From DASRLE01 sp964558455 (GTDB lineage: Bacteria; Verrucomicrobiota; Verrucomicrobiia; Limisphaerales; Palsa-1400), in contig CAZLEE010000134.1 of NCBI GenBank assembly GCA_964558455.1, positions 1-12,247 on the forward strand: 12,247 bases of DNA, given 5' to 3'. A model generated the notes under the pieces. That model ran no database searches, had not been told where the DNA came from, and worked only from the letters and a program-made list of their open reading frames with translations. Below, in pieces: positions 1 to 9,354 of the stretch. Numbering within the stretch: position 1 is the stretch's first letter; each line of letters begins with the position of its first letter. The translations under genes and the position numbers were made by a program.

Positions 1-443
1 ATGTCATCAAGACAAAACATATCGATTTGGCGCGGACAGCCGTGAATGGGCTGATATGCGTGTCCGCTGATTGAAAACCAGGACAACGTCGGCTCTGGTG
101 AGCGGAAACCGGCACTTCGTTTAAGAGGAATCAACGCTCCCAACTCATCCTTAAGAGACAAAAGAAGACATTGGCCGTGGGGTGGCGCGACAAAATCGTC
201 TGGACGGGTGGAGTTGGGATCCTCCCTGCACACTTCCGCTATTAACATGCCATTCGTTATACAGCCCCGATGTCGTTGTTCATAATGCAACTTAACATAC
301 AGGCCTTCAAACCCCTTGCTTTGCGCGACAACGTCTGAATCGCCGTGTTTGGCTTTGACAATATTAGTTGCATCGGCACCACACGTTGTCAATTCACCAT
401 AGACGAATATCATCATCAGCAAAATGCATTTTAATATATTCAT
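1..443 (-). CDS. Secreted protein of unknown function (5' end; runs off the left edge)
   Basis: An open reading frame starts at the ATG at 443-441 and stays open to the window edge, giving 147 codons with no stop. I translated it by hand. The first residues, MNILKCILLMMIFVYGEL, form a short basic start and a hydrophobic core like a Sec signal peptide; cleavage could fall near TTCGADA. The Cys in LTTC is not a convincing lipobox. The mature part has further Cys residues, in GCITNG, EVCRED, GQCLLL, HGCPRQ and FCLDD. I recognise no family. It begins 28 nt after the stop of the giant secreted protein, on the same strand, so the two are probably co-transcribed. No good Shine-Dalgarno is visible before the ATG. 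Real gene likely because of the signal peptide and unbroken frame; function unknown. Confidence 0.62.
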   Translation of the reverse strand, partial: MNILKCILLMMIFVYGELTTCGADATNIVKAKHGDSDVVAQSKGFEGLYVKLHYEQRHRGCITNGMLIAEVCREDPNSTRPDDFVAPPHGQCLLLSLKDELGALIPLKRSAGFRSPEPTLSWFSISGHAYQPIHGCPRQIDMFCLDD

Positions 444-471
444 AAACTTCGTTAGATTTAAATAACTAGAT

Positions 472-3400
472 TCAAGGTCCCGGAACCGCTGGCCATCCAT
501 TTTTCAACGTGCTCTGCCACACAGGAAATTCATCGCTGTCACTTGGTCCGCTCGTGATCAGAGCCGGTGGATTATATATGTTCCATGTCAACGAGTTGAT
601 CGGCAGTTGCGCGGAGGCCGCCCAAGCCCAAGTAATTTTCTTCAGAGTAATCCAAATACTGGATTCTTGAGGATCAGGTTTAAATATAAGATAAGTTTCA
701 TAATGATTGTTAATATCAATGAGACGGTTGCCGGCGAAACTGGGCAAATCATAAAACCAAACGTTGTTTCCGTTGGCGGAAATGGAAATGCTATCTGAGT
801 TGAAAGGGTAGGTATTATCAAGCCTATAGCTTCCTGTTACTTGATAATACGGAGGCAAGTCGCCTGTGCAATCAGCCTGAACCAGTTGTGCATAATTCCC
901 AACGCCGTCGTAGTCGCTTGTAATCGTGAAACCGAAGTTCATATCATTCTTGTCTAGTATTAGAGATGATATTTCTCCTTGTTGAATTGTTCCTTGATAA
1001 AATGTTCCTTGATAAGGCATTTGTGTCCACCCTATGGGCTCGGTTACGGTCGGCGTATCAATCGCAAATTTTCCGATGGAGGCAATGCTTATGGACGGGC
1101 CGCTGGGCATGATTAAATTTGCGCCTACACTGACCGTTCCGCCGGTTCCGTTGATATACCAGCACGTGCAAGGGCTGTTTGTGGTAACCAGCAAACTTGG
1201 GTTATTGGTATAATTAGTGCAACCGGCCGAGTTTGGAGGGAAGGCAAAATTCACATAATTGGCCGTGTCCGGCAGCGTCCAGTTGCAGAGCACATTGTTG
1301 GTAAATGAAGTTGGTAAAGACTGGGTTGCCGTCAGGCTAAAATTTATCTGCTGACCAACACAGAAAGTTACATTGTTTTGGACGGGATCAAGGGGATTGC
1401 CATTGGCTTGGACTTGCAAATTTACAGGAAAAGCCTTTACAATATATGTATAACTACCCGATGTCGTTGGCGTTACATCTGGCGAAGCGCCTGCTGGAGA
1501 CTGCAAAAGCATATCCCCCCAGACTGAACCATCGGAATTGGTGGCTAGCGTCAAAGCCACACCGCAAACCTGTATCGCAGTTGGTGGCACCTGCCCTCCT
1601 CCTCCAATATACTGAGCCTGGGCTTGGATAAGATAGGTTACGGTCGCTCCGGCAACAGCCGGGCCAGACGGTTGAATCATGACGCGGGTTTGGATGTCTT
1701 CGACCGGATCGGACTCCCATGGCGGGTTAAAGCTATTAGTCCCCGGCGCAAGAATATTATCCCATGTTGAACAATAGACAGGCCAGACTTCGTAACGCTC
1801 AATATAATTGCCACTCGAATAAGCATATCCTTTATCAATTCCGCCCGATTGAAGTGTCCAAGTTGTATCACGCCATCCTATTCCGTAGGCCGGTCCAAAT
1901 GCCCATAAGGCCAGAGGTTCTCCGGGATAGTATCCAATCATCCCAAAAATTCCGGGTGGCGTTACAAAATAAACTTCATGACAAGAGTAACTTTTCGGCA
2001 CAACATTCACTGGAGGCACCTGGGTAAAAAACTGGGAGCCATCGGAAACGAGGTTGTTGGCTCCGTCCGCACGAATTCCGGGGCTATAATTCGCCAAACT
2101 AGCGTTGGGCGAGACAAGATCGCCGCTGGTTTGTTCTCCGGAATAAACCTCGACGTCAAAAACTGTCGTGGTTCCTGGCTCGACCGGCACATTGTCCGCT
2201 TCCCAAGTTCCGCCTGAGACGACCGTTGCCGTCACGCCATTGACGGTGACAGTGTAACTGGGATCACTCACGGTGCCGGTCACGCTCGTTGACGATTGAT
2301 TAAGCTGGGCGCCGGCCACCGGATTCATCTCGACTATTACGCTGCTCTGATACAAAGTCAGATTGGTTGTTGAAATGTTGGCCGCCGCATCCGTCGCAGT
2401 AATCGTCAGCGTATTTTCGCCATCGCTCAACTGCAAATTCTGCACCCAAACCATTCCGTTTCTCTCAACCAACCCTTGCACCGTATTTGTGTTGCCATTC
2501 TCATCAACGATGGAAGCCGTAATGGCCGCTGTCAGGTCATCCACATGCCCCTCAAAGGTAAACTGGCTGCCGCTTATCTCGGTCCCGTCCTGCGGCCAGA
2601 TCACTGTAATCGCGGGTGGAATGGCGCCTGAATAATTCAAAGTAACAGCAATATTGGTAGTAGCTGTGTTGCCTGCCACATCGGTTGCATGAAGGGTTAC
2701 TAGATTAACTCCGTTTGTCGTCAGCGCGACATCGTAACACTGGAAATAATTCGTCGTGATCGCCAATAAATTTGTATCAGAAAGTTGCCCTGTGATGTAA
2801 CTGGTCTGATTTGTCCAAATGCCGGTGGCATTGCTGACATCAAACGTCAGGCTGCTCAAGGCTTTATTGGCGTAGCCTTGCACTTGTATCGTCGGTTGCG
2901 AGACAACAGCGGCAGGATTGGTGATGGTGAGAATCGGCGGTGTTGTGTCCAAAACGAGCCTTTGTAATTGCCATGTCGCCTGGGCGGTTGGCAAACAACC
3001 CTTTAAACCGACCCAAACAGAGTAATTGCCGTCTCCAGAGTTGAGGGATACGACATTATTCTGAGAATATGGCTGCCACGTCACTGCGGCAAAGTTGATT
3101 GGGCCATTGGTATACACCGTGACCGGATTGGTATCAACCAGCACGGACATATAGGCTGGCACCCCCCACGTCACGTTCAGCGGCATTGTCAGCGAAGCGG
3201 TGTTGACGCGATTGTTGGTCATTGCAATGGAAAAGCCGATGATGCTTGGGTCGGCCCCGTTTTGATAGTCAGACAACAGCGTGTTGCCCTGGCTGTCCAG
3301 ATCCAAAGCCGTTCCATAAAGGCCACCGAAATACATTACCAGCCACCAGTCTGGAATTTCACCGCTGGAAGTAACAGCATTGGTCGCGGCCAGCGGATAA

Positions 3401-6400
3401 TTAAAGGTTTCCAGTTCGTCAAAAGCACCATTGGCCTGATTGTTTCCATTTTGGTCGCTGCCGATCCTGAAACCATTGGTCAGATCACTGGCATTGGGGT
3501 AAAATGTTACTCCATATCCGTTGGTTAATAATTGGCCATCCACATACAGGGCGCAGTTTGTTGGCGAGTAGGTCAATGCAATCTGATACCATTCATTCGA
3601 ATTCCAAGAGATGCCGGCGGACAGGTTTTCCATGCCACCGCCGTTAGTGGACGTGCCAAACAGCAGTTGTGTGCCAGCCGGATTCAAATACAGCGTCCAC
3701 CAGCCGTTGGTGGAATAATCCAGCCATAAGTTGGTTGATAGGTCATAACCATTGCTGCCCATCTCGATTAATCTGCCCCAAGTGCCGGGACCATCTCCTC
3801 CCGCATTGGTGCTGCTCCAATCAGGTTTGAACCAGAACGTAATCGAACCGGTTTGGCAAGCAATGTTGGTATCCCCGTTGGTCTCAACGACGTTGTAAGC
3901 GATCATGGCTGGGCTGGCGTAATCCACGAGCACAGCGTTGCTGCTCCAACCGGGAACGCCAACCACGTTGGCAACCAGCAAAGGCAATTGGCCTTCTTCA
4001 CCAATCCAAGTATTGGTGTTGTTGAAGGTCCAATGTCCGAGTGGCACAAATTCGTTGGCGGAAATGGAGGTGGAATTACTCCCGCTGGACGCGCTCACCA
4101 CAATCGTGCTGTCTGGAGGATTAGTGCCGGCTGAAGGAAAATACACCCACGCCAGAGCCTGCCCGTTCGTATCCGAGCGCAAGGCAAGAGATGCAACCGG
4201 AGTATCGTTGATCGTCGCTGCAAGCAGAGCTGTTCCGCTGACCACGGTAAACGTCACGGGAGCATCAGTCAAAGCAGCCGAATTTACGCCTGCCACCCCA
4301 ATAATCACCGGCTGTGGAAGAAACGAATCACAATTTCCAGCCTGGTCATTGCCGCTTAATATTTCCAGACTCGGCAAAGTGCCGCCATAGTAATCCGTGG
4401 GGTTAATCCCATTTTGGTAATCGAATAAAAGGGTTTGGCCGTTGCCATCCGGGGACGAATTTGGGTTCACGCCCACATAACCAAAATACTGAAGTTGCCA
4501 ATAATCGGGAATCCCGATGCCATCCGAGTCCAGGGCAATCGTGACGGTCACGTTCTGGGGTTCAGACTGCGCTCCTTGGTCATCCACCGCCACTGCCAAC
4601 AGTGTAGATTGGCTAAAAAATGCATTTGTCCACCATAAGCTGTTTGTCCAAGTGAAAGAATACGGGCTTTGAGCGGAAACTCCCAGTGACGTAATGCTGC
4701 CATCCGAGTTGGTTTGACAATAGAAATCCACCTCCTCAATGGAAGCGCCAGCAGCGGCCTGGGCGTTGGCCGTGACAGTCAAGCCTTGGTTTAACCCGAC
4801 AAGATATGTGCCGCCATTGGTCGGACTGGCGATGCTGATAATGGGCGCAATATACTCCGAGAACACCACCGAAACAGAATTGGTTCCGCTGGTTGCAGAC
4901 GCTGTTATTGTGCTGGGGTCATTCGTCCCTAAATAAGCCTGCACAGCGGCGAGTCCATTGCCATCAGTCGCAACAAGGATCCTGCCCCAAGTGGCGCCAT
5001 TGGACGACGACGAGAGCAACACCCCGCCACTCCCAGCATCAAAGGTGATCGGAGCGTTTACCAATGGATTCCCCGAATTATCCGCAACCTGAACAATCAG
5101 CGGTTCTTGCAAATCGGAACCCGGCGAACCCGCTTGCAGGTTGCCGCTTTGAATCGACAAATTCGGCAGTCTCCCCTGATAGAAATCCCCCGGCGTATAG
5201 GTATTATCCACGTTCCAATCATCGGCGATATTTACCGGGCCGAAATAATCCATACTTGGCACTGAAGGTCCAAAAACACCGTAATCGTTCTGTCCCCAGA
5301 CCGAGATGCTTAAATCTGTCATCAGTGCTGCCGAAAATGTGCCCCCGGCATGAATGGAGATCGCGTTGGTCACAGAAACGACCGAAACAGGCGAAAAGAG
5401 ATAGGATGGTTGATTGGTCAGTTGATTTTTTCCCCAGGTAAAAATCGAACCGTTGGTTGCCAGCGCCAAAGTCTCCGAATAGTCGCCATCTTCGTCGTTG
5501 TAACCATTTGCAGATATTGCTGTTGCGGTCAGGTTGGAAATTTGGATCGGCACATTACTTTCCTTATTATTTCCATTTCCTAAACCGAACCAACCCCACG
5601 CCCATATCGTGTTATCAGACTTCAAAGCAAAAGAATTTTTCTCTCCTGCAGAAATTGCGATGACGTTGGACAATCCCGGAACTTGAACTGGTATCAGACT
5701 GCTCGTGGTGGTGCCATTGCCAAGTTCACCCACAGAATTATCACCCCAAGCCAAGACGACGCCGTTTGCAAGCAATGTGAGCGAATGTAGGGGGCCTGCT
5801 GCCGCCTCTATCGCGTTGGTAACTTTATTGACGAGAACGGGTAGTTGGTGTTGCATTTGGTCTCCGGTTCCCAATTGGCCCCCATCGTTGTTTCCCCAGG
5901 CCCACAAGGAACCATCAGAAAGAATTGCAAATGAATTTGAAAATCCCGCCGCGATGCCGACGGCATTTGAGAAACCATCCACCATAATCGGCATATCGCT
6001 TTGAAGATTGGTTGTGCCGCCAAGTTGCCCGTCAGAGTTATCGCCCCAGGCCCATACAAGTCCGTTGGAGTCCAATGCAACTGAATGGTATGCCCCGGCA
6101 GCAACCGCAACGATATTGGAAAGTCCGGTCACGGGAACCGGCCCACTTGATGCTTCGCCGCCATTGACACCAATCTGCCCGTCAGAATTATCACCCCATG
6201 CGACAACAGTTCCGTCCTTGATCAAACTGATTATGTGGTTTTCCCCGCAAGCAATCGCGCTGATCACTTTGAGGTAGTTTCCGGCAACAGTTCCGCTATT
6301 CGTCCCGGATTGGAAAGCCGTTGCCATAAGCTCGGTTGAATTTGTTAACAGAAGACCCACCCCTGAACCGATTGTCGGCGAAGACGTTGTTGGCTGGCTG

Positions 6401-9354
6401 CCGTCCGTCGTATAACAGATGATGGCATTTGTGTCTGCACATGTAATAATGACGCTTTGGGATTGGCTGAAAACGCTTTCTGATGGCGTTATTACGGGAG
6501 CCGGAGGGGCTGAAACGGCGACGAACTCTGAAAATTCGACCGGGACAGAATTGGTTGCGTTGATGGCGAACACGGCAATTGTGTCATTTTCATTCGTGCC
6601 CAAACAGACCCATACGGTGGCAATTCCGTTTTTATCTGTGACAACCATAATTGAACTGCTCGGATTCCTGTTAGTTGAGTCCACCACTTGAGCATCCCCT
6701 CCGGTTACTTGCACGGCAATTGGCGCATTTGTCAACACGGCGCCGTTCGTATTCGTCACCTGAACCAGCAGCGGACTGGCCAGAAACGTTCCAGAAGTTC
6801 CAATCTGATTGTTTCCGCCGACAATCGTCAAAACAGGGAATTGTGCCCTGTAATAATTCGGAGAAATAATTTGAACAGGCGTATTGGTGGAACTGCCGCC
6901 GAAATCGCCCAATTCTCCAGCGGAATTATCGCCCCACGCCCACACCGTCCCATTGTTTTGCAAGGCCATGGCAAAAATACCGCCGGCACTGATGCTTACT
7001 ATATTGCTTAAGCCAACAACCATCGTCGGCATGTTTGTTGAATTGCAGGTGCCGTTTCCCAGTTGACCACAAACGGATGGATCATAGTCATCCCCATCAT
7101 TGCCACCCCACGCCCATACAGTCCCGTCGTTTTTCAATGCCAAACAATAAGTTCCGGACGGCGATGCTGAAATTGATATAATATTGCTCAAACCAGCCAC
7201 TTGGACCGGACCGCTTGCGGCTTCATACGTCCCAATACCAAGCTCTCCCAACACATTATCTCCCCATGCCCATACCGTGTTGTTTGAGCGTAAAGCATAA
7301 GAATTTTCCCAGCTTCCCTGCACGCTCGTCACGTTGCTGATGCCGGCAATTAGGACCGGGATAACCTCATTGGTTTTGGGGTCGCTGCCTAGTTGGCCGT
7401 AGGAATTATCCCCCCAGCCATAGACAAATCCATTCGAAATCGCCAATGAATGAGCATAGCCAACACCTATAGCCGAAACATCCCCAATCCCGGCTACCAC
7501 GGTCGGTGCCGGCTCAGGATTGAAGTTGGCGCTGCCATTACCCAATTGCCCGCTCCAGTTATCCCCCCAACTCCACACGTTCCCATTGGTTGTAATCGCA
7601 AGACCATGTGAATCTCCCAACGCAATCGCAACGGCATTTGTCAGTAACATTGGAACAGGAATGGCTTCTTGATCGGATTCCGTGCCGGTTCCCAAAATCC
7701 CATAATTTTCCCCCCACGCAAATAGTCCTCCCGATTTGTCCTCCGCCGCAGAAAACCAATCGGACGCAGCAACTTTGGTGACGTTGCTTACGCTCAACAC
7801 TGCCGTTGGGGTGGATGCGTTGATGCTTGTCCCATCACCCACCTCCCCAGACGAATTATCTCCCCATGCGTAAATATTTCCGTAAGGGTTTAAATAAAGT
7901 GCGTGGTCAAACCCGGCAGCTATTGCTCCAACCACATAATAATTGCCGCCAGAAACGCCCGCTGGCAAATTATTGCTAAAAGCCCCGACCCGCAAAGTTA
8001 TAGAATAAGCGACAGGAATAAAAGAATTGGATGGGACAATCGGGCTAAAAACGGTGGGAATGGTTCCATCTGTCGTGTAGCGTATCGTGACGCCTGGGGC
8101 AGGAAAGGTCACGCCAACCTGTTGGACTGTCGCGTAAACCCCAGGCGGCGGGTTGAGCACGGGTTGAATCCCCGGATATCCAACAAGCAGCCCATGAAAG
8201 AAAAGAGTGCTGGAACTAATATCTGTTGGCAGAGCAGAGGTGATGGAATTGGATGCGAGAAGGGTTTGACACACCCCCCAGTTAGTCGTTGCAAGGTCGG
8301 CATTGGTTAATATTTCATAAGTCAATCCGGGCAAAGTGCTTACAACGCTGACAAATACTTGTGTCTGGCTATTGGTTACAGCGAGCCAGAAATTGGTGTA
8401 ATTGGCGTAGTTGGTGGTGATGGTGTAATTGGGCAGGGTATAGCCATAGTTGGTGATTCCGCCTCCGTCGCTGCTATTGGTGCTGCCACCCCCAGGCAGA
8501 CTCGGCAAGTCGTCGGTATATGAGCCGCCGTCGGTGGGGATGCTTCCGCCCGAATTGAGGATGACAGCGGACGTTTCGGTGTAATCCCGCGCGATGTCGG
8601 CGGCGGATTGCGGGCCGTCGTAGGTTTCAAGGTTCTGGAATTGCCCCCTCGCCTGAAAAACTCCCGTGCTCTCGCTCCCGACGAAAAATCCATACCCCGC
8701 GCAATCCGCCGCGCTGGGGAGATAGGCGATGGGGCCGGCATTGGTGACGGGCTGGCCTTCCAGATAGAGGCAGCAATTGGTGGGGGAATAGGTCAGGCAG
8801 ATGTTGTGCCAGTCCCCGGCGTCAAAATCAATGGGCGCGGCAAGGACGGTCTGGCTGGCCCCGTTCGATTGGGCGAGGAAAACCAGGTTGGTGCCGTCAG
8901 GGTCAATGGCGAGCGACCAGCAGGAAGATGAGGCGTTGGATGTCCATTGGCCGAGGCTCAAGAGGCAGGCCCAATTGGTCGGCCCGTCGCCCAGATCGGT
9001 CGTGCTGGTAAAATTAGGCTGAAACCAAAATGAAATCGTGCCGGCGACCAGACTGATGTTGGTGTCGCCGTAAGCGTCCACCACGCAATAGTTGAGGAAG
9101 GCCGGGCAATTGGTATCGACGCTCAAAGCGGTGCCGACATCGCTCGCCCAACCAGGAGCGGTGTTCAGATTGGCGAAACGTAGCGGTGCGTCACCCCACC
9201 AATCCGGCCAATTCGGCTGGTCCAGATACCAGAAGTTAAGCGGGGTGATCGGAAGTGGCGGCGGTCCAGGCTGGCAAAACGCCGGGATGGTCAACAGAAA
9301 CAGCGCCAAGAATACTCGGGCCAATTGTGACATGCGACTCTTGATGGTTTTCAT
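472..9354 (-). CDS. Giant secreted multidomain protein with two RCC1 propellers, two LamG domains and Ig-like repeats
   Basis: A 2960-residue protein, probably exported and surface-bound or secreted. Seen in order: signal peptide 1-27 (core VFLALFLLTIPAF; an alternative start at Met8 keeps it); LamG/concanavalin-like domain about 60-255; Gly/Ser/Asn/Thr linker about 265-320; chitobiase C-terminal-like domain 402-475; seven RCC1 repeats 478-835; Ig-like domain 841-945; second chitobiase-like domain 950-1028; seven RCC1 repeats 1031-1390; Ig-like domains about 1394-1502, 1505-1606 and 1660-1770; second LamG 1772-1990; hinges at 1608-1656 and 1998-2036; Ig-like domains about 2130-2404; and an unrecognised C-terminal region 2405-2960 with nine Cys. 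I see no catalytic motif, PEP-CTERM or LPXTG anchor. LamG and chitobiase-like domains often bind glycans, so adhesion or polymer binding is an inference. The start has no strong Shine-Dalgarno. The domains are clear, the role is not. Confidence 0.93.
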   Translation of the reverse strand: MKTIKSRMSQLARVFLALFLLTIPAFCQPGPPPLPITPLNFWYLDQPNWPDWWGDAPLRFANLNTAPGWASDVGTALSVDTNCPAFLNYCVVDAYGDTNISLVAGTISFWFQPNFTSTTDLGDGPTNWACLLSLGQWTSNASSSCWSLAIDPDGTNLVFLAQSNGASQTVLAAPIDFDAGDWHNICLTYSPTNCCLYLEGQPVTNAGPIAYLPSAADCAGYGFFVGSESTGVFQARGQFQNLETYDGPQSAADIARDYTETSAVILNSGGSIPTDGGSYTDDLPSLPGGGSTNSSDGGGITNYGYTLPNYTITTNYANYTNFWLAVTNSQTQVFVSVVSTLPGLTYEILTNADLATTNWGVCQTLLASNSITSALPTDISSSTLFFHGLLVGYPGIQPVLNPPPGVYATVQQVGVTFPAPGVTIRYTTDGTIPTVFSPIVPSNSFIPVAYSITLRVGAFSNNLPAGVSGGNYYVVGAIAAGFDHALYLNPYGNIYAWGDNSSGEVGDGTSINASTPTAVLSVSNVTKVAASDWFSAAEDKSGGLFAWGENYGILGTGTESDQEAIPVPMLLTNAVAIALGDSHGLAITTNGNVWSWGDNWSGQLGNGSANFNPEPAPTVVAGIGDVSAIGVGYAHSLAISNGFVYGWGDNSYGQLGSDPKTNEVIPVLIAGISNVTSVQGSWENSYALRSNNTVWAWGDNVLGELGIGTYEAASGPVQVAGLSNIISISASPSGTYCLALKNDGTVWAWGGNDGDDYDPSVCGQLGNGTCNSTNMPTMVVGLSNIVSISAGGIFAMALQNNGTVWAWGDNSAGELGDFGGSSTNTPVQIISPNYYRAQFPVLTIVGGNNQIGTSGTFLASPLLVQVTNTNGAVLTNAPIAVQVTGGDAQVVDSTNRNPSSSIMVVTDKNGIATVWVCLGTNENDTIAVFAINATNSVPVEFSEFVAVSAPPAPVITPSESVFSQSQSVIITCADTNAIICYTTDGSQPTTSSPTIGSGVGLLLTNSTELMATAFQSGTNSGTVAGNYLKVISAIACGENHIISLIKDGTVVAWGDNSDGQIGVNGGEASSGPVPVTGLSNIVAVAAGAYHSVALDSNGLVWAWGDNSDGQLGGTTNLQSDMPIMVDGFSNAVGIAAGFSNSFAILSDGSLWAWGNNDGGQLGTGDQMQHQLPVLVNKVTNAIEAAAGPLHSLTLLANGVVLAWGDNSVGELGNGTTTSSLIPVQVPGLSNVIAISAGEKNSFALKSDNTIWAWGWFGLGNGNNKESNVPIQISNLTATAISANGYNDEDGDYSETLALATNGSIFTWGKNQLTNQPSYLFSPVSVVSVTNAISIHAGGTFSAALMTDLSISVWGQNDYGVFGPSVPSMDYFGPVNIADDWNVDNTYTPGDFYQGRLPNLSIQSGNLQAGSPGSDLQEPLIVQVADNSGNPLVNAPITFDAGSGGVLLSSSSNGATWGRILVATDGNGLAAVQAYLGTNDPSTITASATSGTNSVSVVFSEYIAPIISIASPTNGGTYLVGLNQGLTVTANAQAAAGASIEEVDFYCQTNSDGSITSLGVSAQSPYSFTWTNSLWWTNAFFSQSTLLAVAVDDQGAQSEPQNVTVTIALDSDGIGIPDYWQLQYFGYVGVNPNSSPDGNGQTLLFDYQNGINPTDYYGGTLPSLEILSGNDQAGNCDSFLPQPVIIGVAGVNSAALTDAPVTFTVVSGTALLAATINDTPVASLALRSDTNGQALAWVYFPSAGTNPPDSTIVVSASSGSNSTSISANEFVPLGHWTFNNTNTWIGEEGQLPLLVANVVGVPGWSSNAVLVDYASPAMIAYNVVETNGDTNIACQTGSITFWFKPDWSSTNAGGDGPGTWGRLIEMGSNGYDLSTNLWLDYSTNGWWTLYLNPAGTQLLFGTSTNGGGMENLSAGISWNSNEWYQIALTYSPTNCALYVDGQLLTNGYGVTFYPNASDLTNGFRIGSDQNGNNQANGAFDELETFNYPLAATNAVTSSGEIPDWWLVMYFGGLYGTALDLDSQGNTLLSDYQNGADPSIIGFSIAMTNNRVNTASLTMPLNVTWGVPAYMSVLVDTNPVTVYTNGPINFAAVTWQPYSQNNVVSLNSGDGNYSVWVGLKGCLPTAQATWQLQRLVLDTTPPILTITNPAAVVSQPTIQVQGYANKALSSLTFDVSNATGIWTNQTSYITGQLSDTNLLAITTNYFQCYDVALTTNGVNLVTLHATDVAGNTATTNIAVTLNYSGAIPPAITVIWPQDGTEISGSQFTFEGHVDDLTAAITASIVDENGNTNTVQGLVERNGMVWVQNLQLSDGENTLTITATDAAANISTTNLTLYQSSVIVEMNPVAGAQLNQSSTSVTGTVSDPSYTVTVNGVTATVVSGGTWEADNVPVEPGTTTVFDVEVYSGEQTSGDLVSPNASLANYSPGIRADGANNLVSDGSQFFTQVPPVNVVPKSYSCHEVYFVTPPGIFGMIGYYPGEPLALWAFGPAYGIGWRDTTWTLQSGGIDKGYAYSSGNYIERYEVWPVYCSTWDNILAPGTNSFNPPWESDPVEDIQTRVMIQPSGPAVAGATVTYLIQAQAQYIGGGGQVPPTAIQVCGVALTLATNSDGSVWGDMLLQSPAGASPDVTPTTSGSYTYIVKAFPVNLQVQANGNPLDPVQNNVTFCVGQQINFSLTATQSLPTSFTNNVLCNWTLPDTANYVNFAFPPNSAGCTNYTNNPSLLVTTNSPCTCWYINGTGGTVSVGANLIMPSGPSISIASIGKFAIDTPTVTEPIGWTQMPYQGTFYQGTIQQGEISSLILDKNDMNFGFTITSDYDGVGNYAQLVQADCTGDLPPYYQVTGSYRLDNTYPFNSDSISISANGNNVWFYDLPSFAGNRLIDINNHYETYLIFKPDPQESSIWITLKKITWAWAASAQLPINSLTWNIYNPPALITSGPSDSDEFPVWQSTLKNGWPAVPGP
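475..2142 (-). other. Unrecognised C-terminal region of the giant protein (residues 2405-2960)
   Basis: About 555 residues with no domain I can name with confidence. It is rich in aromatic residues and has nine Cys (2458, 2528, 2597, 2665, 2690, 2712, 2729, 2731, 2829), unlike the mostly Cys-poor Ig and linker regions before it. From memory, similar tails (T-L-x-T-N-S-D-G-S-x-W, then D-V-T-P and, later, a G-Q-Q-I-N-F-S-L strand) close other giant Verrucomicrobia proteins encoded beside RHS genes, but I could not check this. The protein ends NGWPAVPGP. Confidence 0.45.
3385..4041 (-). other. LamG/concanavalin-like domain 2 of the giant protein
   Basis: Residues about 1772-1990. The markers are LGHWTFNNTNTW at the start, GSITFWFKPDWSS, EWYQIALTYSPTNCALYVDG and FRIGSDQNGNNQANGAFDEL, ending in the strand that leads to the second Verrucomicrobia-type hinge. 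It is more complete than the first LamG domain, having the N-terminal HWTFNN strand in place. It is probably a carbohydrate- or protein-binding jelly roll; the ligand cannot be told from the sequence. Confidence 0.78.
5185..6264 (-). repeat. RCC1 repeat array 2 (seven blades)
   Basis: Residues about 1031-1390 hold a second set of seven RCC1 repeats. The W-G core begins at residues 1051, 1101, 1151, 1201, 1251, 1305 and 1351, so the first five are exactly 50 residues (150 nt) apart. The first four are near-perfect (VAWGDN, WAWGDN, WAWGNN, LAWGDN); the last three have drifted (WAWGWF, FTWGKN, SVWGQN). Like the first array this is enough for one complete propeller. Confidence 0.88.
6850..7923 (-). 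repeat. RCC1 repeat array 1 (seven blades)
   Basis: Residues about 478-835 hold seven copies of an RCC1-type repeat. The W-x-W-G-D-N core sits at residues 495, 545, 594, 645, 695, 747 and 805, mostly 49-52 residues apart, and is usually followed by S-x-G-x-L-G-x-G. Other recurrent pieces are G-L-S-N-(I/V) and A-G-x-x-H-S-x-A-L. Seven repeats are what one closed seven-bladed RCC1 beta-propeller needs. The last interval is longer (58) because of an insertion around DGDDYDPSVCG. Confidence 0.88.
8590..9177 (-). other. LamG/concanavalin-like domain 1 of the giant protein
   Basis: Residues about 60-255. The markers are GTISFWFQP (residues 105-113), DWHNICLTYSPTNCCLYLEG (181-200), the strand FFVGSE and the closing helix-like segment LETYDGPQSAADIARDY. 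This is the pattern of bacterial LamG_3-type jelly-roll domains, often found on secreted proteins that bind carbohydrate. A second copy lies at residues 1772-1990 and shares LTYSPTNC, LY and GQ at the same place. Confidence 0.75.

Noticed and set aside
3938..4390. A 150-residue plus-strand ORF inside the giant gene
   Set aside because: It is antisense to well-formed LamG and Ig domains. Long antisense frames here follow from the biased codon use of Asn/Thr/Gly-rich sequence.
5185..7923. Regular DNA repeats about 150 nt apart, which could suggest a CRISPR or other DNA repeat array
   Set aside because: The period is that of RCC1 protein repeats in a single frame; the spacers are also coding and the repeats are conserved at the protein level only.
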